Below, one piece after another: positions 12,060 through 22,301 of a stretch of DNA of 64,000 nt (positions are counted from its first letter, which is position 1; every line of letters begins with the position of its first letter). Below the pieces are notes generated by a model. That model did not search any database and was not told the DNA's origin. It was given only the letters and a program-made list of their open reading frames with translations. Origin of the DNA: Pseudopyrenochaeta lycopersici (lineage: Eukaryota; Ascomycota; Dothideomycetes; Pleosporales; Pseudopyrenochaetaceae). The stretch covers positions 1-64,000 of the forward strand of contig NHZP01000104.1 in assembly GCA_003313425.1 (NCBI GenBank). The letters run 5' to 3'. A program made the position numbers and the translations under genes.

Positions 12060-14194
12060 ACTCGGTTAATGTTGTTAACTACACCCCATCTAACGACGGA
12101 GCCCAGCAGGCCGAAGATAGCAGCCCTACCTCGGACTCAGCGCGCAATGTCCGACCCCGACCTGAGGACAGTTTTCCGCTTCCAAGCCCGCTTGTACTTC
12201 CTGAGACCTGTCAGTATCAACTGAAAGTACTCGCGAATGTCCCAGAAAACCTACCCTTTTTTACAATGACAGCTCTGACCATCTCCAAAACTTGCGCACT
12301 CGAGTCCCAACCGACACCATATCAAGTTAATACTCTCACAGACGCACTAAGGGATGAGGGCGCAGACGAGAAGAAAGTGGATACAGCGAGGGCAATATGG
12401 GAAAATAGTAGCAATTTATGCAAGGCAAAAGAGATTGGAGCAATGCTGGGTACAGTCGATATTCTGCAAAAGGGGCTCTACTTCCTGATTGAAGGGGCCA
12501 AGGAATGTTCCTCATCCCAAGTTACAGCGCAATTACAACGCTGTCTCAATGCTGCCATAGCTGAATGCTTAGCTGGCAAAGACGACAAAATACGGGTTGA
12601 GAAAGCTGTTAGCGAGTCAGCAACACCAACCAATCTCGAAGGCAGTCAAGGAGCGTCTAGATCCATTAACGAGGGTCAGAAACAGTCTAGCGAGGCTCCA
12701 AAGCTTCTTCCAAACTATTTAAGCTATAACGACGACTCTTCTGCGAGCCACATTGATGGCCCCCAAAGTCGAGCGTCAAATGAAGACAGGAGGGGGAGTG
12801 TGGCGAGAAAAGCCACGAGTACTGCTCTGGACACTATTGACCAGCTTATTTCAGACGGGGCAAAAGCAGCCGAAGCTCGAGCCTCGACTGCTCCTTACCG
12901 GAGAGAACAGCAAGACAGTGGAAATTCTAACTCACAATCAAAGGACGATGTCCTGACATTACTAGAAGCTGGTCTCGGCGGCCCTGTAGTGCCTTCTTCT
13001 ACTGATGGGTTGCGGCAGAAGAGCAGCAACGCACTAAATACCGAAGTTTCCTCGTCTGAGGCACTTCCCTCCGGATCCTTGAACAAGCAACCTGCAGATG
13101 GAGCGAATGACTTCCTAACTCCAAGCGACACTTCAAAGTTCCTTAAGGCGGTCCCGTCTATCAATGGCGCACCTCCTATTAGGGAAGCAAGAATGCCTAC
13201 CGATATGGTGTACAATGAGGCTCTAAAACGAGAGCCACGAGTCAAAACGGAATATACGTATTCGGATTCTAATCGCATCTCCTCTGATCAAGCTGGCCAA
13301 AACTTAGCGTATAGCACAGCTTCTACCGGAAATGCTGGATATAAGCCCGTGATAAGTGGTCATACGCAATCAAAACGACGCTTACCGGACCGTCCGCTGT
13401 CTAAACGTATATCGTCTGGAAACATACATGATAAGGTATGTAGGCATCGTCGGGGTCTTTGAGACGGCCCTCACAGACGTATTGTTATTACTGTGATATA
13501 TGACTGACTCGATGCAGGGTCCAATTCAGTCGACTCCGGACTGCTTGACCTGTTTCTTTTGGTTCTCCCGCGGCTTCTGTGAAAGGGGAGATCGTTGCAA
13601 ATTCCACCACGAATTACAGGACTATGTCGCGTGCAGCCCAAAAAGTGGCGGCATGCCTATAAAGGTCATTCCTATGAGTACTATGGAGGAGACAAGGAAA
13701 GCCACGCTTGCCAGTGATCCAAACCACGTGAGCGTACGCGACAGACGACACAGTCCGAAGCCAAATTCCAACGCTGCACTAACGGATACCCCTATCTTAG
13801 ATTTATTGCTGGATGACTATATTCCTATTGAGCCTGGATCAGCTTCTAGAGTTATCTCATCAATTATCTCTAATATAAGGGCGAGGAAGGGCCTCTCTCA
13901 GGGTGTAAGTGCACTTGCAATTTTGGTAGCTCACACCTCTGCTAATATACTCAGGACTTCGTCACAGAGTTGTACGATTATAAAGGCAAGCCTTCTAGCT
14001 TTGATCTTTATCGCCATTCTGGACTGCCAAGCAAGTTGGGAGGTGCGATGACTAGAGTCTCTTATAACCCTGAGCATACTCGCAGAACGCTTGATGAAAT
14101 ACTAAGACCGTTTGTGGAAGCAAACAAAAGCAAGTTTCCGGACTTGCTGGAGAGGACATTCAAGAAACAGCGTGAAGGAGGCGGAAGATCGTAG
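12056..14194 (+). CDS. CCCH-type zinc-finger protein, 668 aa, three exons
   Basis: Proposed exons are 12056-13435, 13518-13904 and 13955-14194, giving 460, 129 and 79 codons plus a TAG stop. Both introns are phase 0: 13436-13517 (GTATGT...CAG, branch-like CTGAC at 13504) and 13905-13954 (GTAAGT...CAG, CTAAT at 13942). Joining them removes the premature ends of the unspliced frames. The N-terminal ~460 residues are Ser/Asn/Gln-rich and probably disordered, apart from a more ordered stretch at about residues 85-180. A CCCH finger follows at C472-x8-C481-x5-C487-x3-H491 (FFWFSRGFCERGDRCKFHH), which usually binds RNA. The C-terminus is basic. No RIP-like decay is seen, so it is probably a functional host gene; its precise role is unknown. 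Confidence 0.82.
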
Positions 14195-14562
14195 GCGAAT
14201 TGGCTGCAGAAGAACTCCAGCAAGAAGTTTTGACGCCCTAAGGCCGTTCCCATGAAAATTCCGCCTCAGCTATGCATTACGGGCATTTAGGTGCAAACGG
14301 ATACATGGACTAGTCCCGTATTTGGGACCCCGGGGTTGAAAATCGGACCTTTGGCCAAGTGACTGGCTGTCATTCTAATTGCTGGATTACTAATTTATTC
14401 GTTTTCTTACTACTGAGAATAGTATATGCTGGCCTAGAATTGGCCCCATTACTAACGGATGCACGTCCTAAGAACGTGACTATCTAGGTGTCTTTGCGAA
14501 ATGGGGATAATTTTTGGGAAGCCACGATTAGTTGGTTGTATTAGGCGCTCCAACATTACCAA
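14195..14562. other. Downstream spacer of CCCH gene
   Basis: This undecayed sequence has no supported gene. It should hold the 3' end and polyadenylation region of the CCCH transcript and the 3' side of the minus-strand HET fragment. No specific motif was identified. Confidence 0.4.
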
Positions 14563-14823
14563 TTACGTGGCATCAACGAGATTCAGCTTACTACGATACG
14601 CATGAGCCATTTCTTTCGCGGCACAGCGAGTGCTAGCCTGTTTGGCGCAGAACTCAATATTTCGATAACCATCCTTCTCTCTATAGGTGCCGCTTCCTAG
14701 ATCTTCGAAGAGAACCTTGGAATCTCCCCATCTGTGTGAAAGAATAGCATATGGCGGGATGGTCTTCCCGCGGAAGTCAGCCAAGACGAGTCTGTCGGAA
14801 TGATCAAAGTGAGGAAGTCGCAT
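14563..14823 (-). pseudogene. Orphan N-terminal fragment of a HET-domain protein
   Basis: From ATG 14823 the minus strand encodes 86 residues beginning MRLPHFDHSDRLVLADF. It contains the hallmark start of the heterokaryon-incompatibility (HET) domain, IPPYAILSHRWGD, then VLFEDLGSGTY and GYRNIEFCAKQAS. After about residue 65 the sequence leaves the family pattern: the expected VDTCCIDK-type motif is absent and the frame ends at 14563. No splice signal rescues the reading. HET domains normally cover ~150 residues in proteins of 500 or more, so this is a truncated remnant. It is not RIP-mutated. Full-length relatives trigger cell death after fusion of unlike strains; this piece alone is unlikely to do so. 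Confidence 0.75.
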
Positions 14824-15581
14824 GGCTACTACATCGTTATTGGGGCGGGGGAGTGGAGAGCGCAAACGATTCGGGGCAAGTGGCTGTTTGAAACCGACCA
14901 AGATAGCGACTATAGATTGTGGGGGACAACAGAAGCGGTTGACGGATTATGATGGTCAGGGGTAGACTGTGAAGGCGGCCTCTCGAGGCAGTGCACGCGA
15001 AGGCGTTGAACGGGCTGAGCCGCCCCCCAGCGCCCACCGTGGCCCCGCCCGCACACGCTGTAACTAGCAGGCTAACCCTTCCATTTTCTAGCTTCCAACA
15101 ACGCTACTCTAAAAAAAAATCTGCCCAGCTAATTTATAGCTTCACATCCAAACGGAAATCCTGGTGCTGCCTTAGCTCCTTAACTGTATGCGAAGCTTTC
15201 CGTACGAAGGTGGTTACTACTTTACTGGTAGGCGCTAAGATAGACAGCCTTCAGCCACAAGTAGGGGTGATCGCTAACAGATCAGACCCGGCAACCGAAC
15301 AGGCCCACTACGGGAACTTAGCGAGCAGAAAGACCTCTAGCAAGGAAGGTTAGCAAGTACATTGCCTTTAAAGCAGCAGGCCAGAGGTGGTACGAAAACA
15401 GCATAGCCAAGGCAGAGTAGTTCGCTTACCAATCACGGTGAGATGTAGTCTATATGAGAATGGCACTTTGAGTTGCCACCAGCTGCAGGGAGGGACGGCC
15501 GATGCGCACCAGCCACACCCTTGAGGTTGTGGCCGGTGCGGGTCGGTGTTACGAACAGGAAGTGGGAGGGCGGCGGTTATG
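14824..15581. other. Undecayed GC-richer spacer before gypsy element
   Basis: This contains the presumed 5' flank of the HET fragment, a GC-rich stretch near 15020-15055 and an A9 run near 15110. The plus-strand frame at 14991-15353 (about 120 codons) has no recognisable domain and I do not call it a gene. A TGTTACG motif at 15547, which resembles the start of many fungal gypsy LTRs, may mark an element edge. Confidence 0.35.
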
Positions 15582-17100
15582 AGGATGAGGGAGGAGGCAC
15601 GGACGACTAACAGGGAGACCGAGCCTCTGAACCAACCTATGACGCCAGGATCACGTGATCCCAGAAAACCCACGCCAAGACGGACTATGTCCTATAGGAC
15701 GGAGACAAACCTAGAGATCCTAGAGGGGGCCTTATAGGAATCCTATAAGATAATTATGTATATAGACTCGCATAATGTAGCCCTATAGCACATTGTGATT
15801 AACTTAAGATAATCTATAAGTATACTACTATCTAATACTTCTACCTTTAACTTATCTAGCACTGCACATCTACAGAATACTCTAAAGATACTAACTAGTT
15901 AATACTAGTTACTTTATATTATAACTACTTAATTAGATCTTTAATATTTTAATTACTCTTAAGATAAGCAGTCCTAGCGAATATGTAGCTACCCCTAACT
16001 CTTTAACTGTAACTACTAAAAGTCGCCTAATTAGCAAACCTACTACGTTTAGCAGTAACAGACGATATCTAAAAGGATAGTTACTCTAACTTAACTTATA
16101 CTTCTATCTCTATTAAAGATATTACTAAAAGTAATAAGGTACTTATCGCGATTACTTACCTTATAAGTAAGGTACTAGACTAGGTTACGCTATAACTAGA
16201 ATAATATATAGACTAGGAAGTTATTAACGCAGATAATATAGAAATGTTTAAAGATTAAGATAAGTTTAAAAAGTATATCTAGTAAATCTTTAGAATATAG
16301 ACTAAGAAAGTCGTAGTAGAATAATATATACAGGAACTTAAACAGTACACCTCTGTTACTAACTATACTAATAGGTTTAAGTAGTATTCTATAATTATTA
16401 GATAAGATAATAAGGCTCTTAAATAAATATTCTAATAAGGCCTAAAACTACGGGTTAGGGAGGAACTTATAAGAATAGGATGCGTTATTAAAGACCTTAA
16501 TAACCTAATTAATAACTACATAAGAATTAATAATAACCTATATAAATTAAACTAAGAACTACAGAGCTATAGAAAAGGAAGGACAAACTACACAGGAAAA
16601 TAAAAAGGCTATATTCGCCACCCTAGAAACACTTGTATTACTAGTTACTATACTTTTAATAAACTAGAACTAATATATCTAGATAACGTTAATAAGAAGT
16701 AAGAGAATAAGAAGGTAGGAAACTAGAAGATAGACGCAGAAAAGTTAAAAGGGAATTACTATTATTATAGGAAGAAAGGATACTTTATAAAAAATTATAG
16801 GTAAAAGATTAAAGTTACCTAACTTAAAGTTAATATAATTAAAAACTTTAATAACACCTAATTTAGAGACTAGGAGGTAGTTACTACACCTAACTATAGT
16901 ACTAGACCTTTATTACTACTATAATAGGATAACAACTAGATTATAGAAACCTATAGATAGGTTACCTTAAATACTTAGGAGATTAACTAGAATAATAAGG
17001 CTCTAATAGAACTATATCTAGGACCCTAGTTAATTAGGACTAACTACTACCTATAGAAAGTATTAAGAAAGCACAGGCACTAGATAACGAAATATAGAAA
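15582..17100 (+). pseudogene. Gypsy gag, plus strand
   Basis: The frame starts around ATG 15582 and is clean to about 15735 (it includes PRRTMSYRTETNLEILEGAL). It is then heavily decayed but readable. The capsid segment near 16330-16500 reads EELIRIGCVIKDLNNLINN. A zinc knuckle near 16753-16803 reads GNYYYYRKKGYFIKNYR, where CCHC cysteines and the histidine have become Tyr through C-to-T or G-to-A change. Sequence from ~16860 to 17100 links towards protease. The clean start next to a decayed remainder makes the RIP boundary visible inside one reading frame. Confidence 0.75.
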
Positions 17101-20100
17101 ACATAGGGTATACTAGTACTATAGAAAATATATAATAGGAAATACGTATATATGCGATGCTAGGACTAGAAGATAAAGTGCAAACCCTTAAACTAGAATA
17201 ATGTATGTTAGGAATACGTAATAGAGAATATTAAATATATTAGATTCTCTACAGAACAAGCTAAATAGTAAATTAAATAAAAAGCTGTAGCCTAAGTAGA
17301 GAAAGGATAAAAACTCTTCTAATATAACTACGACTAGAGAAACCTAAAACACGGACTACTATTATACCTCTACTATATATACGACTACTGCGACTACTAT
17401 TATGCTATTAAGCTATAAGAAGGACACTTCCTAATACTAAAGGGAGCGTGTAAATAGTAATAGTACGACTACTAATAAGACGATTATATTAACTACTTAT
17501 AGGATAAACGAATAACAAATCACTTCCTAGGGTATAATAATAAGTACACCGCAAATTAAAATATTATTATAAATAAGCGATGCACTAATAAATTATAGCA
17601 GACCTATATAAATCTAGGAGATAAGAGCTATAAGCTAGAAAAGGAAGTAAATAGTTTTAAGGAAAATTCTTTTTTAGATAGAAACTAGAAACTAAACCTT
17701 CCTATAGCGAGAAGGCTAGAACTAGACAAGGGATTTGTCTATAACTAGATAGCACTAAGAAGTAATATTAGGCTATCTAACAAGAGAAAGAGAGTCTCTT
17801 TAGACTTAGAATAAAACTCTAAGGGAAGAAGCTAAAGGTATTAATAGATTCTAGATTATAAGCAAACTATATCTCTAAGACAGCTATGTTAAAAGTAAGG
17901 CTATAACCTATCTTAAAGAAAACACCCTACTAGATAATAGTAGTAAACAGAAAATTAGGAGGGATAGTAACCTACGAGGTTACTACTAGCCTTAGCCTAG
18001 CCTCTAAAATACACTAGGTTAGACTAGACGTCTTTAGGACGGCCGCCTACAATGTTATACTAGGACTACCTTAGTTAAGATACTATAACCTAGTAATTAA
18101 CTAGACAAAATAAAGAGTGTCTATACGTATAAAAGATAACGCGAGAATGCCTACGTAATAGTTATATACCTTAGTAGATAAGAAGATAATAATAAGTATT
18201 AAGCCTTCGCGAAAAGCTAAGAAACAGCTACTTTATTAGCAGCTAGTAAAGAACGCTAAAAAGAATAAGGAGTTAGTTACTACTCTTGAGATCCTAGAAG
18301 AATATAAAGAATTTAGAGATATATTTACTAAAAAGGTAAGAAGGGAAGCACTACTAAAACACTAAGAATAGGACTACAAGATAGAACTTATAGAAGGTAA
18401 GTAGCCTAAGTTTATACTAATATACCGCCTAAGTAATTATAAGCTAGGCGTCCTAAAGAAATATATTAATAAAAATTTAGCAAAGGGTTTTATTAGGAAA
18501 TCTAAGTCCTTAGTAGGATATCCTGTCCTGTTTGCGCTAAAGAAAGATAGAGCGCTAAGTTTATATATTAACTATAGAAAGTTAAATAATATTACTAAAA
18601 AGAATTGCTACCTACTACCTAATATATAAGAACTACGCGACAGATTAACAGGAGCTTAATACTTTACCGCGCTAGACCTAAGAGGAGTATACAACCTTAT
18701 TAGAATAAAAGAAGGAGAGGAATAGAAGACTGCCTTTAGAACACGATACAGACATTATAAATACACAGTAATACCCTTTAGCCTAACAAACGCACTAGCA
18801 ACGTGTTAAGACTTAATTAACAACGTCTTAGCAGAATATCTTAACATATATACTATAGCCTGCCTAGACGATATTCTAGTTTACTCTAGAAATATAGATA
18901 AACACAGAAACTATATTAAGGAAGTACTACAACAACTAAGAAACTACTATCTCAAGTTAAAACTAGAAAAGTGCGAATTTTATAAAGAAGAGGTAGAATT
19001 CCTAAGACATATAGTTAGAAGACGAGGAGTACAGATTAGTAAATCTAAAATCTAGACAATCTAAGAATAGAAGACACTGTAAATAGTTAAGGATATTCAG
19101 TTATTCCTAGGATTTATTAACTTTAATTAATAATTTATTAAGGACTTTGCTAAGGTCGCAACACCCTTAACAAGATTAACAAAAAAAGAAGAAAAATAGG
19201 ACTGGAACAAAGAATAATAATAAGCCTTTAAAATACTAAAAGAAGCCTGCATAGCTAAACTAGTACTTATATTATTTACTAGTAGACAACTACTAAGGAT
19301 TAAAACAGATATATCAGATCTCGCGATTAGAGCAGTAGCCTTACAAAAAAAAGATAGTAAATAGCACCCTATAGCGTATTACTCACGAAAGTTCTTATAA
19401 ATAGAGGAATAATACAACATCTATAATAAGGACCTTAAAGCTATTATTAATGCACTATAATATTAGAGAGTATATATAGAAAGTTGCTTAGAACTTACTA
19501 TTTATATAGACTACTAAAACCTAATATACTTTATAATAACTAAATAACTTAATTATAGATAAGTAAGATAGTTAGAACTCCTAGGATAGTATAAATTTAA
19601 GATTATATACATACTAGGAAAGGAAAATAGGAGAGTAGACGCTTTAAGTAGAAGACACGATATAGTAGGAAAGAAAACTAAAGTTTATATAGTAATCCTA
19701 AAAATAAATAAAGACAGAACCTTAAGACTCTTATAAGAATACTACGTAATCTTAAAAATATAAGCAGAAGTCCCTAAGGACCTATATAAGATTATTATCT
19801 AATAACACTATAATAATCTAATATATAGATACCTAGGAGTTATAAAAACTATAGAGCTTATCTAACGAAACTACTATATTAAGAATCTAAGATAGAAAGT
19901 AGAGATATATATTAAGAAGTATATACCCTGCTAACAGAATAAACATGCTACACACGCACTTTATAGCGAATCGTAGGTAATAAAGGTACCTATAAGACTA
20001 TAAGAAGATATAGTAATAGACTTTATTACAGACTTACTTAAGTCTGCAGACAAAGTAACTAGATATAAGTATAACGCGATATACAACGTAGTATGCAGAT

Positions 20101-20227
20101 ATATTAAATACGCAGAGTTTATACTATTTAGAAAGAATTTTACAGCACTATAACTCGCGGAAATAATAAAAGACTAAATATTCTGACACTATAGTATACT
20201 AAAAACTATTATTAGCGATAGAGATAA
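17101..20227 (+). pseudogene. Gypsy pol (protease, RT, RNase H, integrase), 3'-truncated
   Basis: The protease active site is read near 17845 as LIDSR (DSG expected). Reverse transcriptase spans about 18350-18960, with INYRKLN, FTALDLRGVYNLI and the active-site box CLDDILVYS at about 18866-18892. RNase H spans about 19150-19650. It includes IKTDISDLAIRA, and WHPIAYYSRKF with the Trp codon now TAG. Integrase has a zinc-binding region near 19900-19950 and a core with DIVIDFITDLLKSADK and IISDRD, where it stops abruptly at the LTR at 20228. The frame is largely continuous apart from Gln/Trp-to-stop changes, so point mutation rather than indels inactivated it. Confidence 0.88.
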
Positions 20228-20477
20228 TGTTATGGACGAAGAGGCCTAACTAACGAGTGTGCATTTGTCCTATACTACAGAAGGAGAAAGATAGAGAAGA
20301 GGCTACAGGTATCCTTAGAGGATATATATATATATTCGTATAAGCGAAGAGGAACGTGCTCCTCTAGCTGCTAACTTGTACGAGCTAATAAGAAAAGGGG
20401 GCAGAGGAGATTAAGGAGTTCTTTCCTTGTGCGATAGTAGCGAAGCCTCTTCTACTTAAAGGGCGCAGCCTATTATA
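20228..20477. repeat. 250-bp LTR, copy 2
   Basis: This is the same-orientation partner of 2644-2893. It begins TGTTATGGAC and ends GCCTATTATA; the two terminal differences from copy 1 are transitions. On its right it touches a polypurine-tract complement (ataccctcctcctcctt). That suggests it is the 3' LTR of a minus-strand element extending right, probably the chromovirus interrupted by the 12.75-kb insertion. Confidence 0.75.
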
Positions 20478-20697
20478 ATACCCTCCTCCTCCTTAAATAA
20501 CTGTGTTACTTCTTTGTACGTAGTTTAACCTTAACCTTATACTTATGTAGGTAGCGTTATGTTATTATACTGTAAAAGTAGAGATGTTGCGTGTACTTTT
20601 TCTTGTTTGTTTGCAAGCAATTTTCCTCCTTTACTTATTGTTATTGCCTAATAACGTGAAGTAGAGGAGAGGTTAGTTGTTTACTCGCTCGTGCGCA

Positions 20698-20703
20698 TAT
20701 AAA
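20698..20703 (+). promoter_or_regulatory. TATA box of a plus-strand ORF
   Basis: TATAAA within CGCATATAAAGAGC is followed by a CT-rich tract and an ATG 91 bp downstream (20789). This spacing and pyrimidine-rich leader are common in filamentous fungal promoters. It is weak evidence by itself. Confidence 0.4.
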
Positions 20704-20788
20704 GAGCTTTTCCTCTAACTCTTTCTTTCTCTTTTACTGCTTAACTTTAACTTACTTACGTACGACTTATCTTCCTATTATTGCTAAC

Positions 20789-21491
20789 ATGCCTCCTAAA
20801 GCAGCTTCCTTAGCTAGTTAGCCTAATCGCAGTGTGTAGGGTCCTAGTAGTTATAGCAGTAGTGTAAACTATCTTGCTTGTACGACTGCTAGCAACATTA
20901 TATCTACGCACGTAGCTACTAGGGCTAACATTACTTAGGTTGCTTACGCTTAGCTTACTTGATCCGCTCCTAACTAAACTCGACCTACTAGTATTATTAT
21001 TCCTACTGCTTAGGGTAATACGTCTCTTCTCCCTGCTAACTACGTAATCTAGTATATCCTAGATACTCTAGTTACAGATAAGTTTTACTGTCTCTTTGCG
21101 ACTGCTTCTGTATGTCTTATTCCTCTTTTCTTTTCTATATCTAACGTTATTTAGCCTAAGCTAGTTCGCATCGCTAAATTCTTCCTTTGTCCTGTTAATT
21201 AATCCCTGTATAATGCTTAGTAGGGCTATAGTCTTAATAATTTCTCTCTTGTTATCGCTCGTCGTATAATTAATGCTTAGTAACTCCTCTCTAGTTATTA
21301 ATCCTACCTTAAAGCCTACCTTATCTATAGCTGTAGTTCCCTTAACGCTAACTTCTGTTCTAATAACTGTGCTAAGGCTATATAAGAGCGTTATACGTTT
21401 ACAGCCTTTGCTAGGTGTATCTCTATTACTAGCAAGTGGAGCGGGGCTTACTCTAATTACGTGTGGTAGGATTACAGTGTATCTTGTATAG
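20789..21491 (+). pseudogene. Unrecognised decayed ORF beginning MPPKAAS
   Basis: The plus-strand frame begins MPPKAASLAS and continues about 230 codons with TAG/TAA stops at likely Gln/Trp codons (segments SSYSSSVNYLACTTASNIIS and DTLVTDKFYCLFATASVCLI). It is cut by insertion of the 12.75-kb element at 21496. It lies antisense to the presumed 3' region of a chromovirus. No domain is recognised. It could be an antisense accessory gene of that element, a captured gene, or the gag of an unrelated element. Confidence 0.4.
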
Positions 21492-21495
21492 CTAG

Positions 21496-21873
21496 TGGGG
21501 AGTTAACAAGGTGGTTCGGCACAATCCCGCAGTTCTAGTGTTGTGAATGAGAGGTAACGTTGGAATCAAACGTGCGTGAATAACAGGAGCAGCCCTGCCT
21601 GTGTAGTCTGCTAGAAACGAAGGTAAGTATGGAGCCTGATTAAAAGTAATAAACAAAATGGTCTGAAATCTTATTAAATTAACGTAGCTAATGCACTAGC
21701 TACTTTACAAAATCTCAGTTTTAAAGTGAATTATCGTGGTGTGTAGTGCATAGTGCATCACGTTCGGTGCATAATATTAAGATCTCTCGCATCTCTAAGT
21801 TTTATTACTAAATTTCGCTAATAAAGGAAACCTATTATTACCTAATTACCTAGGTACCCTATGTAACAGTACA
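21496..21873 (-). repeat. 3' LTR of the 12.75-kb element
   Basis: This is 378 bp, identical in length to the right LTR. It differs at about 33 positions by hand count, nearly all transitions, and most of the changed bases are on this copy. Its outer edge is TGGGGAG and its inner edge GTACA, next to the polypurine tract. Confidence 0.88.
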
Positions 21874-22230
21874 AACCTCTCCTACTTTAAGCTTAGTCCT
21901 ATTAAGCTTATAAATCCTGCTTATTATTCCTTCTCTTTATAAGTAGAACTATTAGCAGGAAGAGAAGAAAGCTAAGAAAAGACACACAAAAAAAGAAAGG
22001 AAAGAAAGAAATTGTTACCCTACGAATAAAGGGAAGGCAGCATAAGCTACATTTCTGCAGGAGGAGTAGTCCTTGTAATCGTGCAGGTTCCTTTATAAAC
22101 TCTCGCACTTTATCGTTAAATCTCTTAAAGATAGTAGGAAAAACAAAAGAAAACGCGCCTTAACCTTGCTGTTAAAGACGCTAGTAAGTATGCTATCGTC
22201 CTAATATCCTTCGAACGACCTAGAGGCACT

Positions 22231-22290
22231 CAGCTAATCAGAGTCTGTTAAGCCTTACCTAATAACTACTAATTAGTTAGGCTCTTAACA
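22231..22290 (-). repeat. Intercistronic hairpin motif, copy A (after ORF3)
   Basis: This copy lies 11 bp beyond the ORF3 stop on the minus strand. It shares with copy B the right half (AAGC, ACCT, CT-ATTAG, CTCTT-AACA, with transitions) and the outer CAGC-AATCAGA arm. About 10 bp of the central part is lost. Confidence 0.6.
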
Positions 22291-22301
22291 GTGCAGCTAA
22301 A

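Noticed and set aside
12895..13278. 127-codon minus-strand ORF opposite the CCCH gene
   Set aside because: It lies inside exon 1 on the other strand with no domain, and composition is explained by the CCCH coding frame.
15368..15673. 101-codon minus-strand ORF
   Set aside because: It overlaps the plus-strand gag start and shows no family features.
2644..20477. One 17.8-kb LTR element bounded by the two 250-bp LTRs
   Set aside because: The interior holds several unrelated elements on both strands plus a host gene, and there is no matching target duplication.
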